A DNA stretch of 64,000 nt from Laribacter hongkongensis DSM 14985. GTDB lineage: Bacteria; Pseudomonadota; Gammaproteobacteria; Burkholderiales; Aquaspirillaceae. Shown one piece after another: positions 8,421-16,878 of the stretch. The translations under genes and the position numbers were made by a program. Numbering within the stretch: the first letter of the stretch is position 1; each line of letters begins with the position of its first letter. The stretch lies in contig NZ_AUHR01000008.1 in assembly GCF_000423285.1 (NCBI RefSeq), positions 62,001 to 126,000 on the forward strand. Reading direction: 5' to 3'. Under the pieces are notes generated by a model. That model saw only the letters and a program-made list of their open reading frames with translations, did not search any database and was not told the DNA's origin.

Positions 8421-8464
8421 GCGCTGCGGCTGTTCACCCGGCCCGGCTTGCCGCAGGGCAAGCA

Positions 8465-8494
8465 AAAACCCCCTGCCCGAAAGCAGGGGGTTTT
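8465..8494. terminator. Bidirectional terminator between convergent genes
   Basis: AAAACCCCCTGC (8465-8476) and GCAGGGGGTTTT (8483-8494) form a perfect 12-base stem with a CCGAAA loop. It lies between the plus-strand phosphomutase and the minus-strand flavoprotein and can serve both. Confidence 0.88.
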
Positions 8495-8509
8495 GTCATG
8501 TACAGGCCA

Positions 8510-9913
8510 TCAGGCTGCCAGTTTGGCTGCCGCATCACGCAAGGCCGTACGCACACCCTCTTCCACCACCGGGTGATAGAACGGCATGGCCAGCATGTCG
8601 TCGATGGTCAGGTTCATCTGGTATGCCCATGCCAGCGTGTGGGCAATGTTCTCGGCACGCGGACCGATCCACTCAGCCCCCAGGAAACGGCCGGTCTTGC
8701 GATCAGCATACACATGCATCAGGCCGCGGTTTTTCAGCATGACCCGGCTGCGGCCCTGGTCCTCAAAACTGACTTCACCCGTCATGATCTGCCCGGCATC
8801 CAGCTCGGCGTACCGCTGGCCGACAATGGCGATCTGCGGGTCGGAAAACACCACCGCCAACGGTGCACGGCGGCGGATGGTCTTCAGTTGCGGGTAGCCC
8901 GCCGCATTTTCACCGGCCAGCTTTCCTTCGTCCGCCGCTTCATGCAGCAGGGGCAGGATGTTGTTGACATCACCAGCCAGGAAAACCGGCAACGAGCCAC
9001 ATTGCAGGGTATTGCGGTCAAAGACCGGCACACCGCGGGCATCCAGGGCCACGGCCGTATTTTCGAGACCGATATTGTCGACGTTCGGGCGACGGCCAGT
9101 GGCTGCCAGCACGTAGTCAAAGCGCTCTTCGACCACCTCCTCGCCACGGGCATAGCGGATCACCACCTCTTCACCATCGCGACGCATGCTCTCGACTTTG
9201 GCATCCACGTCGAGGTAGAACTCACTGGCAAACACCCCTTTGGCGTAGTCACGGACCTGCGGATCTGACAACGGACCGACCGACCCGCCCATGCCGAACA
9301 AGCGGATGTCCACGCCCAGCCGCGACAGTGCCTGTCCCAGCTCCAGACCGATCACACCCGGCCCGAACACGGCCACCCGGCGCGGCAGGGTTTCCCATGA
9401 AAACACATCGTCATTGATGATGAGTCGATCACCCAGCTCGCGGAAACCCGGCGGTACGGCCGGACTGGAGCCGGTGGCAATCACCACCCGCCTGGCATGT
9501 ACGGTAATCGCTCCTTCTCCTTCGCCGACCTGCAACACGGTATTGTCGACAAAGCGTGCCATGCCCCAGAGCTTGTCCTCTTCCGGAATGCCGTCCACGC
9601 TCTGCACCACGAAACCGACAAACCGGTCACGCTCGCCCCGGACGCGGGCCATGACCTCGCGGCCGTCCACCTGCACGCCGTCCACCCTGATGCCGAACGG
9701 TTCCGTATGCCGCGCTTCATGCGCAGCTTCAGCTGCTGCGATCAGCAGCTTGGACGGCATGCAGCCCACGCGGGCGCAGGTGGTGCCATAAGCCTGTCCT
9801 TCGATCAGCAGCGCCGACAGGCCGGCAGCCTTGACGGCACGGTAGGCCGCCAGACCGGCAGTGCCGGTTCCCATGATGGCAACATCGGTGTAACGCGTAT
9901 TCGGGGTGGACAT
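8510..9913 (-). CDS. Dihydrolipoamide-dehydrogenase-like pyridine nucleotide-disulfide oxidoreductase
   Basis: This is a class I FAD-dependent disulfide oxidoreductase of about 467 residues. The FAD-binding loop MGTGTAG is near residue 15, the redox-active pair is Cys46/Cys51 in TTCARVGCMPSK, the NAD-binding region includes FGPGVIGLELGQAL, the second FAD motif is VFLAGDVNN, and the C-terminal HPVVEEG supplies the catalytic His-Glu. ATG 9913 was chosen because GGAG sits six bases upstream; the open frame extends to 10114 without support. It is a single gene, not beside pyruvate or 2-oxoglutarate dehydrogenase E1/E2 genes, so its partner is unclear. Mercuric or other reductase roles are less likely because the extra C-terminal cysteines are absent. 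Confidence 0.85.
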   Translation of the reverse strand: MSTPNTRYTDVAIMGTGTAGLAAYRAVKAAGLSALLIEGQAYGTTCARVGCMPSKLLIAAAEAAHEARHTEPFGIRVDGVQVDGREVMARVRGERDRFVGFVVQSVDGIPEEDKLWGMARFVDNTVLQVGEGEGAITVHARRVVIATGSSPAVPPGFRELGDRLIINDDVFSWETLPRRVAVFGPGVIGLELGQALSRLGVDIRLFGMGGSVGPLSDPQVRDYAKGVFASEFYLDVDAKVESMRRDGEEVVIRYARGEEVVEERFDYVLAATGRRPNVDNIGLENTAVALDARGVPVFDRNTLQCGSLPVFLAGDVNNILPLLHEAADEGKLAGENAAGYPQLKTIRRRAPLAVVFSDPQIAIVGQRYAELDAGQIMTGEVSFEDQGRSRVMLKNRGLMHVYADRKTGRFLGAEWIGPRAENIAHTLAWAYQMNLTIDDMLAMPFYHPVVEEGVRTALRDAAAKLAA

Positions 9914-9993
9914 GGCAATCTCCATTTCTTTCAAACCGGATCTGTCGCAGTCTGCAAACCTCAACACTTGAGGCATGTTCAGGTTTGCGGACT

Positions 9994-10026
9994 GAAAAAA
10001 ATCCCGCCCGAGCCGTCCCGGGCGGG
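9994..10026 (-). terminator. Terminator of the peroxiredoxin gene
   Basis: CCCGCCCG (10003-10010) pairs with CGGGCGGG (10019-10026). On the minus strand the hairpin is followed by a T run (complement of the A run at 9995-10001). It lies 50 bases beyond the stop of the peroxiredoxin-glutaredoxin gene. Confidence 0.85.
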
Positions 10027-10076
10027 TATGAAGGCTACCGGGCGAACGGTAGCGGGCAACAATCAAGCAGTGCGGA

Positions 10077-10814
10077 TCAGGCAGCCAGGTATTTTTCCAG
10101 CTCTTCAGCGCCACCGATCAGCTTGCCGTTGATGAACACCTGCGGGGCGGTCATCTTGCCGGACAGGGCACCCAGCACCTTGCCGCGAACCTTGTGGTCC
10201 AGAGCCATGTCGATGTAGTCGTAACCCTTGCCGGACAGCAGTTCCTTGGCCTTGGCGCAGAACGGGCAGCCATCCTTCGAGAACACCACCACCTGGTCCG
10301 GCTTCTTGGCGTTCGGGTTGATGTAGGCCAGCATGGTGTCGGCGTCGGAAACCTTGAACGGATCACCCGGCTCTTGCGGCTCGATGAACATCTTTTGCAC
10401 CACGCCGTCTTTCACCAGCATGGAGTAGCGCCAGCTGCGCTTGCCAAAGCCGAGGTCGGCCTTGTCGACCAGCATGCCCATGCCTTCGGTGAATTCGCCG
10501 TTGCCGTCCGGCACCATCACGATGTTGGCCGATTCCTGGTCCTTGGCCCATTCGTTCATCACGAAGGTGTCGTTGACCGATACGCACAGGATGTTGTCCA
10601 CGCCGTTTTCACGGAAAACCGCAGCCAGTTCGTTGTAGCGCGGCAGGTGGGTGGACGAGCAGGTCGGGGTAAAAGCGCCCGGCAGCGAGAACACCACCAC
10701 GGTCTTGCCGGCAAACAGCTCGTCGCTCGTTACGGTTTTCCAGTCGTTGTTTTCACGGACACGGAACTGGACGGACGGTACACGCTGGCCTTCGCGGTTG
10801 ATCAGCTGGGTCAT
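10077..10814 (-). CDS. Hybrid peroxiredoxin-glutaredoxin (hyPrx5)
   Basis: This is a natural fusion of a Prx5-type peroxiredoxin (residues 1-165) and a glutaredoxin (170-245), known from Haemophilus and Neisseria. It reduces H2O2 and alkyl hydroperoxides using glutathione directly. The peroxidatic Cys52 is in [11 protein letters not shown], and the glutaredoxin active site is Cys183-Pro-Phe-Cys186, followed by [14 protein letters not shown]. Length (245) fits the family. The start at 10814 follows AAGGAGAG closely. The gene is divergent from trkA and has its own terminator, so it is probably monocistronic. No clear OxyR site was identified in the 170-base divergent gap. Confidence 0.95.
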   Translation of the reverse strand: MTQLINREGQRVPSVQFRVRENNDWKTVTSDELFAGKTVVVFSLPGAFTPTCSSTHLPRYNELAAVFRENGVDNILCVSVNDTFVMNEWAKDQESANIVMVPDGNGEFTEGMGMLVDKADLGFGKRSWRYSMLVKDGVVQKMFIEPQEPGDPFKVSDADTMLAYINPNAKKPDQVVVFSKDGCPFCAKAKELLSGKGYDYIDMALDHKVRGKVLGALSGKMTAPQVFINGKLIGGAEELEKYLAA

Positions 10815-10984
10815 GGGTTTCTCTCCTTGGGTTAAGCAGTGCGGCTATCGATGGAGCGGATTATGGTCACCCCATTTCGATCAATCCAATTAATTGTCAA
10901 AAAAGCATTCATTCGCAAAAACTATCACAACAGCAAAGCCGGCAACCCTCGCGTAAAATCACCGCGATATTCATCCAACGATTC

Positions 10985-12364
10985 ATGCCTGTGAAAATCC
11001 TTATCCTTGGCGGCGGCCAGGTCGGCTCCAGCGTGGTGGAAAACCTGTGCGGCGACGCCAACGACATCACCGTGGTGGACCTGGACGCAGACCTGCTCAA
11101 AACCCTGCAGGACCGCTACGACATCCAGACCATCGCCGGCAACGCGGCGCATCCGTCCGTGCTCGAAGCGGCCGGCGCCGACGATACCGACATGCTGCTG
11201 GCCCTGACGCGGGATGACGAAACCAACCTCATCGCCTGCAAGCTCGCCGGTACGCTGTTCAACATCCCGACCAAGATCGCCCGCGTCCGCGCTGCCGACT
11301 ATGTCGAGTACAAGAACGGCAGCGTGCTGGAACAGTTCACCGTCGATACCAGCATCTGCCCCGAGCAGATCGTGACTGACAACCTTTACGACCTGTTCAG
11401 CTTTCCGGGCGCCTTGCAAGTACTGGAATTCGCCGGTGGCCGTGTGCGGCTGGTGGTGGTCAATGCCCACGAGGGCGGACAGCTGGTCGGCAAACCGCTG
11501 CGCCAGATCAGCGACGACCTGCCCGAATCCGAGTGCCGCATCTGTGCCATCTACCGCCGTGACCGGCTGGTGATTCCGGACGGCAGCACGGTGATCGAGC
11601 CGGACGATGAGGTGTTTTTCGTCGCAGACACCGAACACATCCGCGACATCCTGCAAGAACTGCGCGCCAGCGAGCGCCCGATCCGGCGGGCCATGATCGC
11701 GGGAGGCGGCAATATCGGCTACCGGCTGGCCCGCAAGCTGGAAACCGGCTACGAGGTCAAGATCATTGAAAAACGCCGCGCACGCTGCGAATGGCTGACC
11801 GGCCATCTGGACCACGCCCTGGTTCTCGCCGGCGAGGCGACCGACGAAGACCTGCTCGACAGCGAAAACATCGACCAGATGGACGTTTTCTGCGCGCTGA
11901 CCAATGACGACGAAGACAACATCATGTCGGCCCTGCTGGCCAAGCGACTGGGTGCCCGACGAGTGATTGCCCTGGTCAACCGTGGCAGTTACGTTGACCT
12001 GTTGCAGGGCAACCGGATTGATGTGGTCGTATCGCCCAACCTGTCGACCATCGGTTCGATCCTCGCCTATATCCGCCGTGGAGACGTGGAGGCCGTGCAT
12101 CCGCTGCGACGGGGTGCTGCCGAGGCCATGGAAGCCATCGTGCACGGTGACCGCAAGACCTCCCGGCTGGTCGGGCGCATGATTGACGAAGTGGCCCTGC
12201 CGGAAGGCTGCTATATCAGCGCACTGGTGCGGCAGGGCAGCGTGCTGATGGCGCACCACGACGTGATCATCGAAAGCGGCGACCACCTCATCGTGTTTGT
12301 TTCGCGCCGCCGGCAGATCCACGAAATCGAAAAGCTGTTTGAAGTCAGGCTGGGGTTCTTTTGA
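10985..12364 (+). CDS. trkA: Trk system potassium uptake regulatory protein TrkA
   Basis: TrkA is the cytoplasmic NAD(H)/ATP-binding gating subunit of the Trk K+ uptake channel. The 459-residue protein has the duplicated RCK layout: a first Rossmann domain (ILGGGQVGSSV from residue 7), RCK-C, a second Rossmann domain (IAGGGNIGYRLA near 240), and a second RCK-C to the end. It starts at ATG 10985. Its TGA shares one base with the ATG of trkH, so the two are translationally coupled. With kdp at the left edge, the window carries two K+ uptake systems of high and moderate affinity. Confidence 0.96.
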   Translation: MPVKILILGGGQVGSSVVENLCGDANDITVVDLDADLLKTLQDRYDIQTIAGNAAHPSVLEAAGADDTDMLLALTRDDETNLIACKLAGTLFNIPTKIARVRAADYVEYKNGSVLEQFTVDTSICPEQIVTDNLYDLFSFPGALQVLEFAGGRVRLVVVNAHEGGQLVGKPLRQISDDLPESECRICAIYRRDRLVIPDGSTVIEPDDEVFFVADTEHIRDILQELRASERPIRRAMIAGGGNIGYRLARKLETGYEVKIIEKRRARCEWLTGHLDHALVLAGEATDEDLLDSENIDQMDVFCALTNDDEDNIMSALLAKRLGARRVIALVNRGSYVDLLQGNRIDVVVSPNLSTIGSILAYIRRGDVEAVHPLRRGAAEAMEAIVHGDRKTSRLVGRMIDEVALPEGCYISALVRQGSVLMAHHDVIIESGDHLIVFVSRRRQIHEIEKLFEVRLGFF

Positions 12365-13818
12365 TGCACAAGCTGTTGCCCATCCTGCATGTACTGTCAA
12401 AACTGATCATGCTGTTCGCCGGCCTGTATGTCGTACCGGCGGTTGTTTCGATCATCTACCAGGACGGCACGCTGGACGAATTCCTGGTGTCGATGTTCGT
12501 GGGCATGGCTCTCGGGCTGCTGCTGTGGGCCGTCACCCGCCGTTACGAAGCCGAGCTGAAACCGCGTGACGGCTTCATGCTGGTGTCGTTCCTGTGGATC
12601 GGATTTGCCGCGACGGCCACCACGCCGTTCCTGCTGCATTTCCCGGACCTGGGCTTTACCAGTGCCTTTTTCGAGGCGATGAGCGGCCTGACCACCACAG
12701 GTGCCACGGTACTCTCCGGGCTGGATCACCTGCCCCCGGCCATCAACTTCTGGCGACACTTCCTCAACTGGCTGGGCGGCATGGGCATCATCGTGCTGGC
12801 CGTGGCCGTGCTGCCGCTCCTGGGGATCGGGGGCATGCAGCTCTACAAGGCCGAAACACCGGGCCCGATGAAGGACAGCAAGCTGAGCCCGCGCATTACC
12901 CACACGGCCAAAAACCTGTGGTTTGCCTATGCCCTGCTGACGGCCGCTTGCGTGGTGGCGCTGAGACTGGCCGGCATGGACTGGTTCGATGCCGTCTGCC
13001 ATGCCTTCGCAGCCTTGAGCCTTGGCGGGTTTTCCACTCACGATGCGAGTGTCGGCTACTTCAACTCGGTGCCGATCGAAGTGGTACTGTCGTTCTTCAT
13101 GCTGCTGGCCGCCATGAATTTTGCCACCCATTTCCTGGCCATCCGCGACCGCAACATCCGCCATTACATCCGGGACAGCGAAGCCAAATCCATGCTGGCA
13201 CTGATCGCCATCAGCATTCTGGCCGTGTCAGGCTACCTGACCTGGATGGGGATCTATGATTTTGTCGACGCCTTGCGCCACGTGAGTTTCAACCTGATCT
13301 CGATCGCCACCGACTCCGGTTTTGCCAGCACCGACTTTTCGGTGTGGCCGGTGGCGGCTCCGCTGTGGATGCTGCTGCTGTCCTGCATCACCGCCTGTGC
13401 CGGCTCCACCGGTGGCGGCATCAAGATGGGGCGTACCCTGGTGCTGGCCAAACAGTCCAATGGCGAAATGGTCAAGTTGCTTCATCCAAATGCGGTGGTT
13501 CCGGTTAAGATCCGCGACAGGGTGATTCCTTCCAATGTGGTGCAGTCGGTGCTGGCCTTCATCTTTGTCTACGCGGCCAGCATTGTGCTGTTCACGTTTG
13601 TGCTGATGGTCAGCGGACTGGATTTCCTGTCGAGCTTCACCGCAGTCATTGCCTGCATCAACAACGCAGGTCCGGGTCTGGGCGTGGTCGGTCCGGCTGA
13701 AAACTATTCGGTTCTCAGCAACTTCCAGATCTGGGTGTGCTCGCTGGTGATGCTGCTGGGCCGTCTGGAAATCTTTACCCTGCTGATCCTGCTCAGCCCG
13801 GCCTTCTGGCGCAAATAA
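12364..13818 (+). CDS. trkH: Trk potassium transporter membrane subunit TrkH
   Basis: TrkH is the K+ translocating membrane subunit. The 484-residue product has many hydrophobic helices and the repeated pore signatures: MSGLTTTGATVLSGLD (first), ALSLGGFSTHDAS (second), ATDSGFASTDFS (third) and NNAGPGLG (fourth), each carrying the selectivity Gly. TCAGSTGGGIKMGRTL is the cytosolic loop typical of TrkH. ATG 12364 overlaps the trkA stop (TGATG). Length fits the family. No regulatory site was seen between the two genes. Confidence 0.96.
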   Translation: MHKLLPILHVLSKLIMLFAGLYVVPAVVSIIYQDGTLDEFLVSMFVGMALGLLLWAVTRRYEAELKPRDGFMLVSFLWIGFAATATTPFLLHFPDLGFTSAFFEAMSGLTTTGATVLSGLDHLPPAINFWRHFLNWLGGMGIIVLAVAVLPLLGIGGMQLYKAETPGPMKDSKLSPRITHTAKNLWFAYALLTAACVVALRLAGMDWFDAVCHAFAALSLGGFSTHDASVGYFNSVPIEVVLSFFMLLAAMNFATHFLAIRDRNIRHYIRDSEAKSMLALIAISILAVSGYLTWMGIYDFVDALRHVSFNLISIATDSGFASTDFSVWPVAAPLWMLLLSCITACAGSTGGGIKMGRTLVLAKQSNGEMVKLLHPNAVVPVKIRDRVIPSNVVQSVLAFIFVYAASIVLFTFVLMVSGLDFLSSFTAVIACINNAGPGLGVVGPAENYSVLSNFQIWVCSLVMLLGRLEIFTLLILLSPAFWRK

Positions 13819-13851
13819 CCGTTTTCACAGCCATTACAAGAGCCCTGTTCC

Positions 13852-15768
13852 ATGCGTTTCCTTATCCTCCCTCTGGTTGCCGCACTCAGCCTGCCGGCCT
13901 GGGCCAGCGATGCCGATATCGTGGCTGCCCGCGACGCCGTGCGACGCAATGACGTTCCCGCCCTGATGACGGCCACGGCCGGCTCGCAAAACGACCTGCT
14001 GGCCCCCTATCCCGCCTACTGGCAGCTGACCCGTGACCTCGACAATGCCAGCGATGCCGATGTGCGCGCCTTCATGACGCGCTGGCCTGACTCCGTACTG
14101 GCCGAGCGCGTCCGGGCCGACTGGCTGCGCCGTGTGGCCCGCCGCGGAGACTGGAGCACGTTTGCCGCCGAAATCCCGGCCCTGCCGGACGTGGCACTGG
14201 ACGACGAACTGCGCTGCCAGAAACTGACGCTACGCGTGTTCCAGAGCGATGCCGCCGCCATTGCCGAAGCCAAGGGTGGCCGCTGGATGATCGGCAAGCT
14301 GCAATCTCCGGGTTGTGAAACCCTGCTGGGCACCCTGGTCAGCGGCGGACATGCCAGCGAAGCCGATATCTGGCGCCGCGCACGGGTGCTGATGACGGCC
14401 GATCGCCTGTCAGCCGCCCGTGACCTGACCTCTGGTCTGGCCACGCCGCTGACACAGGAACAGCAAAAAGCCGCAGCCAGCGCCAATCCGTCCACGCCGG
14501 CCGGTGCAGCCCTGCGTCTTTACGCCGTTACCCGGCTCGTCAACAGCAACCTGGCAGCCGCCGAAGCTGCCATGAACCAGATCGACGGGCGTGTACCGGC
14601 CGCCGAAGCCAGCGAAGTCTGGAGCATGATCGGGTTGCGGGCCGCCAAGCGCCAGGATGTGCAGCTGGCAATGCGTGCTTTTGCCAGAACCAACCGGAGC
14701 AGCCTTGACGACAACCAGTGGCAGTGGTGGGCCCGCAGCGCCCTGCGCGCGGGAGACTGGCAGACGCTGGAAAAAGTCATTGACGCCATGCCGGACAAAC
14801 TGGCCCAGAAAGGCGACTGGCGTTACTGGAAGGGTCGTGCCCTGATGGCGCAAGGCAAGCCGGGCGCCAATGGCGAGTTCGTCAAGGCCTCCAACGACGG
14901 CAACGGCTTTTATGCCCTGCTGGCCCGCGAAGAACTGGGCAACAGCATGAGTTCGCCGCCCGAAAAATGGCAGCCGGGCCGCAAGGACCTGGCCCGGGTC
15001 GATGCATCACCGTCGGTGCAGCGCGCACTGGCCCTGTTCCAGATTTCCCAGGTTTACAGCCGGCCGGAGTTCCGCTCTGACGCACAGCGTGAATGGCGCT
15101 TTGCCATGCGCGACCAGGACGATGCCTTCCTGCTGGCCTCTGCCGAGCGGGCCAGCAAGGTCGGATTCTATGAAATGGCCATCTACAGTGCCGACCGCAC
15201 CGATGATCGCCACGACTGGGAAATGCGCTACATGTCGCCCTACCGCGACAGTACCCGGCACTATGCCCGCATGCTGGATCTGGACGAAGCCTGGATCTAT
15301 GGCCTGATCCGGCAGGAAAGCCGCTTCGTGCACATGGCCCGCAGCGGCGTGGGTGCCCAGGGCCTGATGCAGGTCATGCCGGCCACTGCCCGCTGGATTG
15401 CCGGCAAGATGGGCGTCAAGGACTACTCGATCATGGATGTGGACACCAACATCCAGTTCGGCACCTGGTACCTCAACTACGTCAACCAGTCGCTGGGACA
15501 CCCGGTGCTGGCGACGGCCGGCTACAACGCAGGCCCCGGCCGGGCACGGGCCTGGCGGGCAGCGGTACCGCTGGAAGGTGCCATCTACACCGAAACCATC
15601 CCGTTTGACGAGACGCGCGACTATGTCAAAAAAGTGATGGCGAATGCCGTGCACTATGCTTCAGTGTTCAAGCACACGCCGCTGACGCTCAAGGCGCGGC
15701 TGGGCACCATCCCGGCCAGCGTGGCGCCGATTGACGGCCCCGCTTCAGCAGCCCCCGACGGACGCTGA
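13852..15768 (+). CDS. slt: Soluble lytic murein transglycosylase
   Basis: This is a periplasmic enzyme that cleaves the MurNAc-GlcNAc bond of peptidoglycan with formation of 1,6-anhydroMurNAc. The 638-residue product starts with a signal peptide (LILPLVAALSLPAWA, cut about residue 18). A long helical superhelix (U and L domains) follows, and then the C-terminal catalytic SLT domain: IRQESRF with the catalytic Glu, GAQGLMQVMPATA, NIQFGTWYL and ATAGYNAGPGRARAW. Length matches Slt70. It follows trkH by 33 bases and precedes an SDR gene by 18 bases, so some cotranscription is likely. Confidence 0.95.
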   Translation: MRFLILPLVAALSLPAWASDADIVAARDAVRRNDVPALMTATAGSQNDLLAPYPAYWQLTRDLDNASDADVRAFMTRWPDSVLAERVRADWLRRVARRGDWSTFAAEIPALPDVALDDELRCQKLTLRVFQSDAAAIAEAKGGRWMIGKLQSPGCETLLGTLVSGGHASEADIWRRARVLMTADRLSAARDLTSGLATPLTQEQQKAAASANPSTPAGAALRLYAVTRLVNSNLAAAEAAMNQIDGRVPAAEASEVWSMIGLRAAKRQDVQLAMRAFARTNRSSLDDNQWQWWARSALRAGDWQTLEKVIDAMPDKLAQKGDWRYWKGRALMAQGKPGANGEFVKASNDGNGFYALLAREELGNSMSSPPEKWQPGRKDLARVDASPSVQRALALFQISQVYSRPEFRSDAQREWRFAMRDQDDAFLLASAERASKVGFYEMAIYSADRTDDRHDWEMRYMSPYRDSTRHYARMLDLDEAWIYGLIRQESRFVHMARSGVGAQGLMQVMPATARWIAGKMGVKDYSIMDVDTNIQFGTWYLNYVNQSLGHPVLATAGYNAGPGRARAWRAAVPLEGAIYTETIPFDETRDYVKKVMANAVHYASVFKHTPLTLKARLGTIPASVAPIDGPASAAPDGR

Positions 15769-15786
15769 CCCATAAGGGAACACGGC

Positions 15787-16755
15787 ATGAATGCGATCCA
15801 GCGCGTCGCCCTTCTTGGAGGTGGCGGTTTTATCGGCAGCTGGCTAACCGAGCGACTGACCGAGACCGGCAAGGAAACCGTCATCCTGACCCGACGGCCG
15901 GATCATGCCGCATCGGCCCGGATTTTCCCGACAGCCGAAATTGTCGGAGTGGATGCCTGCGATACGGATGCCTTGTCGCAGGCGCTGGCCGGCTGTGACG
16001 CTGTCGTCAATCTGGTCGGCATCCTGCACGGCAGCCGGGCGCAATTCGAAAAGGCACACGTGGCCCTGACCATCAGCGCCCTTGCCGCCTGCCGGCAGGC
16101 CGGCATCGAGCGCTACCTGCACGTCAGCGCCCTCGGTGCCGCTGCCGACAGTCCCAGCCTGTACCAGCAGAGCAAGGCGGCGGCCGAGGCGCACGTCCGG
16201 GCGTCGGCGCTCAAGTGGACCATTTTCCGGCCCTCGGTCGTGTTCGGCCCCCAGGACCGGTTTCTCAACCTGTTTGCCCGGCTGCTGGCCAGCCTGCCAT
16301 GCCTGCCGCTTGCCGGTGCCGGTTGCCGGTTCCAGCCGGTCTGGGTCGGTGACGTGGCACGGGCACTCGGCTCGGCGCTGGAACTCGACACGACCGTGGG
16401 GCAGACGCTGGAACTGGCCGGCCCGGACATCCTGACCCTGCGCGAACTGGTGGAATACGTCGGCGAGCTGACCGGGAACGAACGTCCGGTCATCAGCCTG
16501 CCGGACAGTCTGGCCATGCCTCAGGCCGGCCTGATGGAACTGCTGCCCGGAGAGCCGCTGATGTCACGCGACAATGTCCGTTCCTTGGCGAGTGACAATG
16601 TCAGCCAGGCCGGGTTTCCGTCCGGCCTGCTGGGTTTTGCACCGCATTCGCTGTTCAGCCTGGCACCGGCGTGGCTGGCATCGGACTCGCGGCAGTCACG
16701 GCTTGACGGCTACCGGTCGCGTACTCCGGCCAACGGCCCGGATGCAGCGGTCTGA
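15787..16755 (+). CDS. NAD(P)-binding SDR, NDUFA9-like (atypical extended SDR)
   Basis: This 322-residue protein belongs to the extended short-chain dehydrogenase superfamily. The dinucleotide-binding loop is LLGGGGFIGSWL (residues 9-20), acidic residues follow the second strand, and VVNLVGI and HVSALGA are the usual fourth- and fifth-strand motifs. A YQQSKAAAE segment carries the Tyr-x3-Lys pair, and FRPSVVFGPQDRFL is typical of the NDUFA9/YlbE-like group. No substrate can be named. Homologues in proteobacteria are often called complex I NDUFA9-subunit family proteins without proof of function. The start at ATG 15787 follows an AAGGGA site. Confidence 0.8.
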   Translation: MNAIQRVALLGGGGFIGSWLTERLTETGKETVILTRRPDHAASARIFPTAEIVGVDACDTDALSQALAGCDAVVNLVGILHGSRAQFEKAHVALTISALAACRQAGIERYLHVSALGAAADSPSLYQQSKAAAEAHVRASALKWTIFRPSVVFGPQDRFLNLFARLLASLPCLPLAGAGCRFQPVWVGDVARALGSALELDTTVGQTLELAGPDILTLRELVEYVGELTGNERPVISLPDSLAMPQAGLMELLPGEPLMSRDNVRSLASDNVSQAGFPSGLLGFAPHSLFSLAPAWLASDSRQSRLDGYRSRTPANGPDAAV

Positions 16756-16820
16756 TGCTGCGTTGCATCTTGCCGGCGTTCATTAGACAATCAACGCATT
16801 CCGTCCGCGTGATGATCAAG

Positions 16821-16843
16821 AATGCCCGGCCCAGCCGGGCATT
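16821..16843 (+). terminator. Palindromic hairpin ahead of alaS
   Basis: AATGCCCGGC and GCCGGGCATT form a perfect ten-base stem with a CCA loop, 36 bases upstream of the alaS start. There is no T run after it (GCCTCTC follows). It could be a weak terminator of the SDR gene or a regulatory palindrome in the alaS leader. Escherichia coli AlaRS is known to repress its own gene by binding a palindrome near the promoter. Confidence 0.5.
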
Positions 16844-16878
16844 GCCTCTCAAAAGACTCTGACTGATAGCTAGCGCAC

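Noticed and set aside
10815-10984. Possible OxyR site between the peroxiredoxin gene and trkA
   Set aside because: Only scattered ATAG-like tetramers were seen. The spacing does not fit an OxyR operator.
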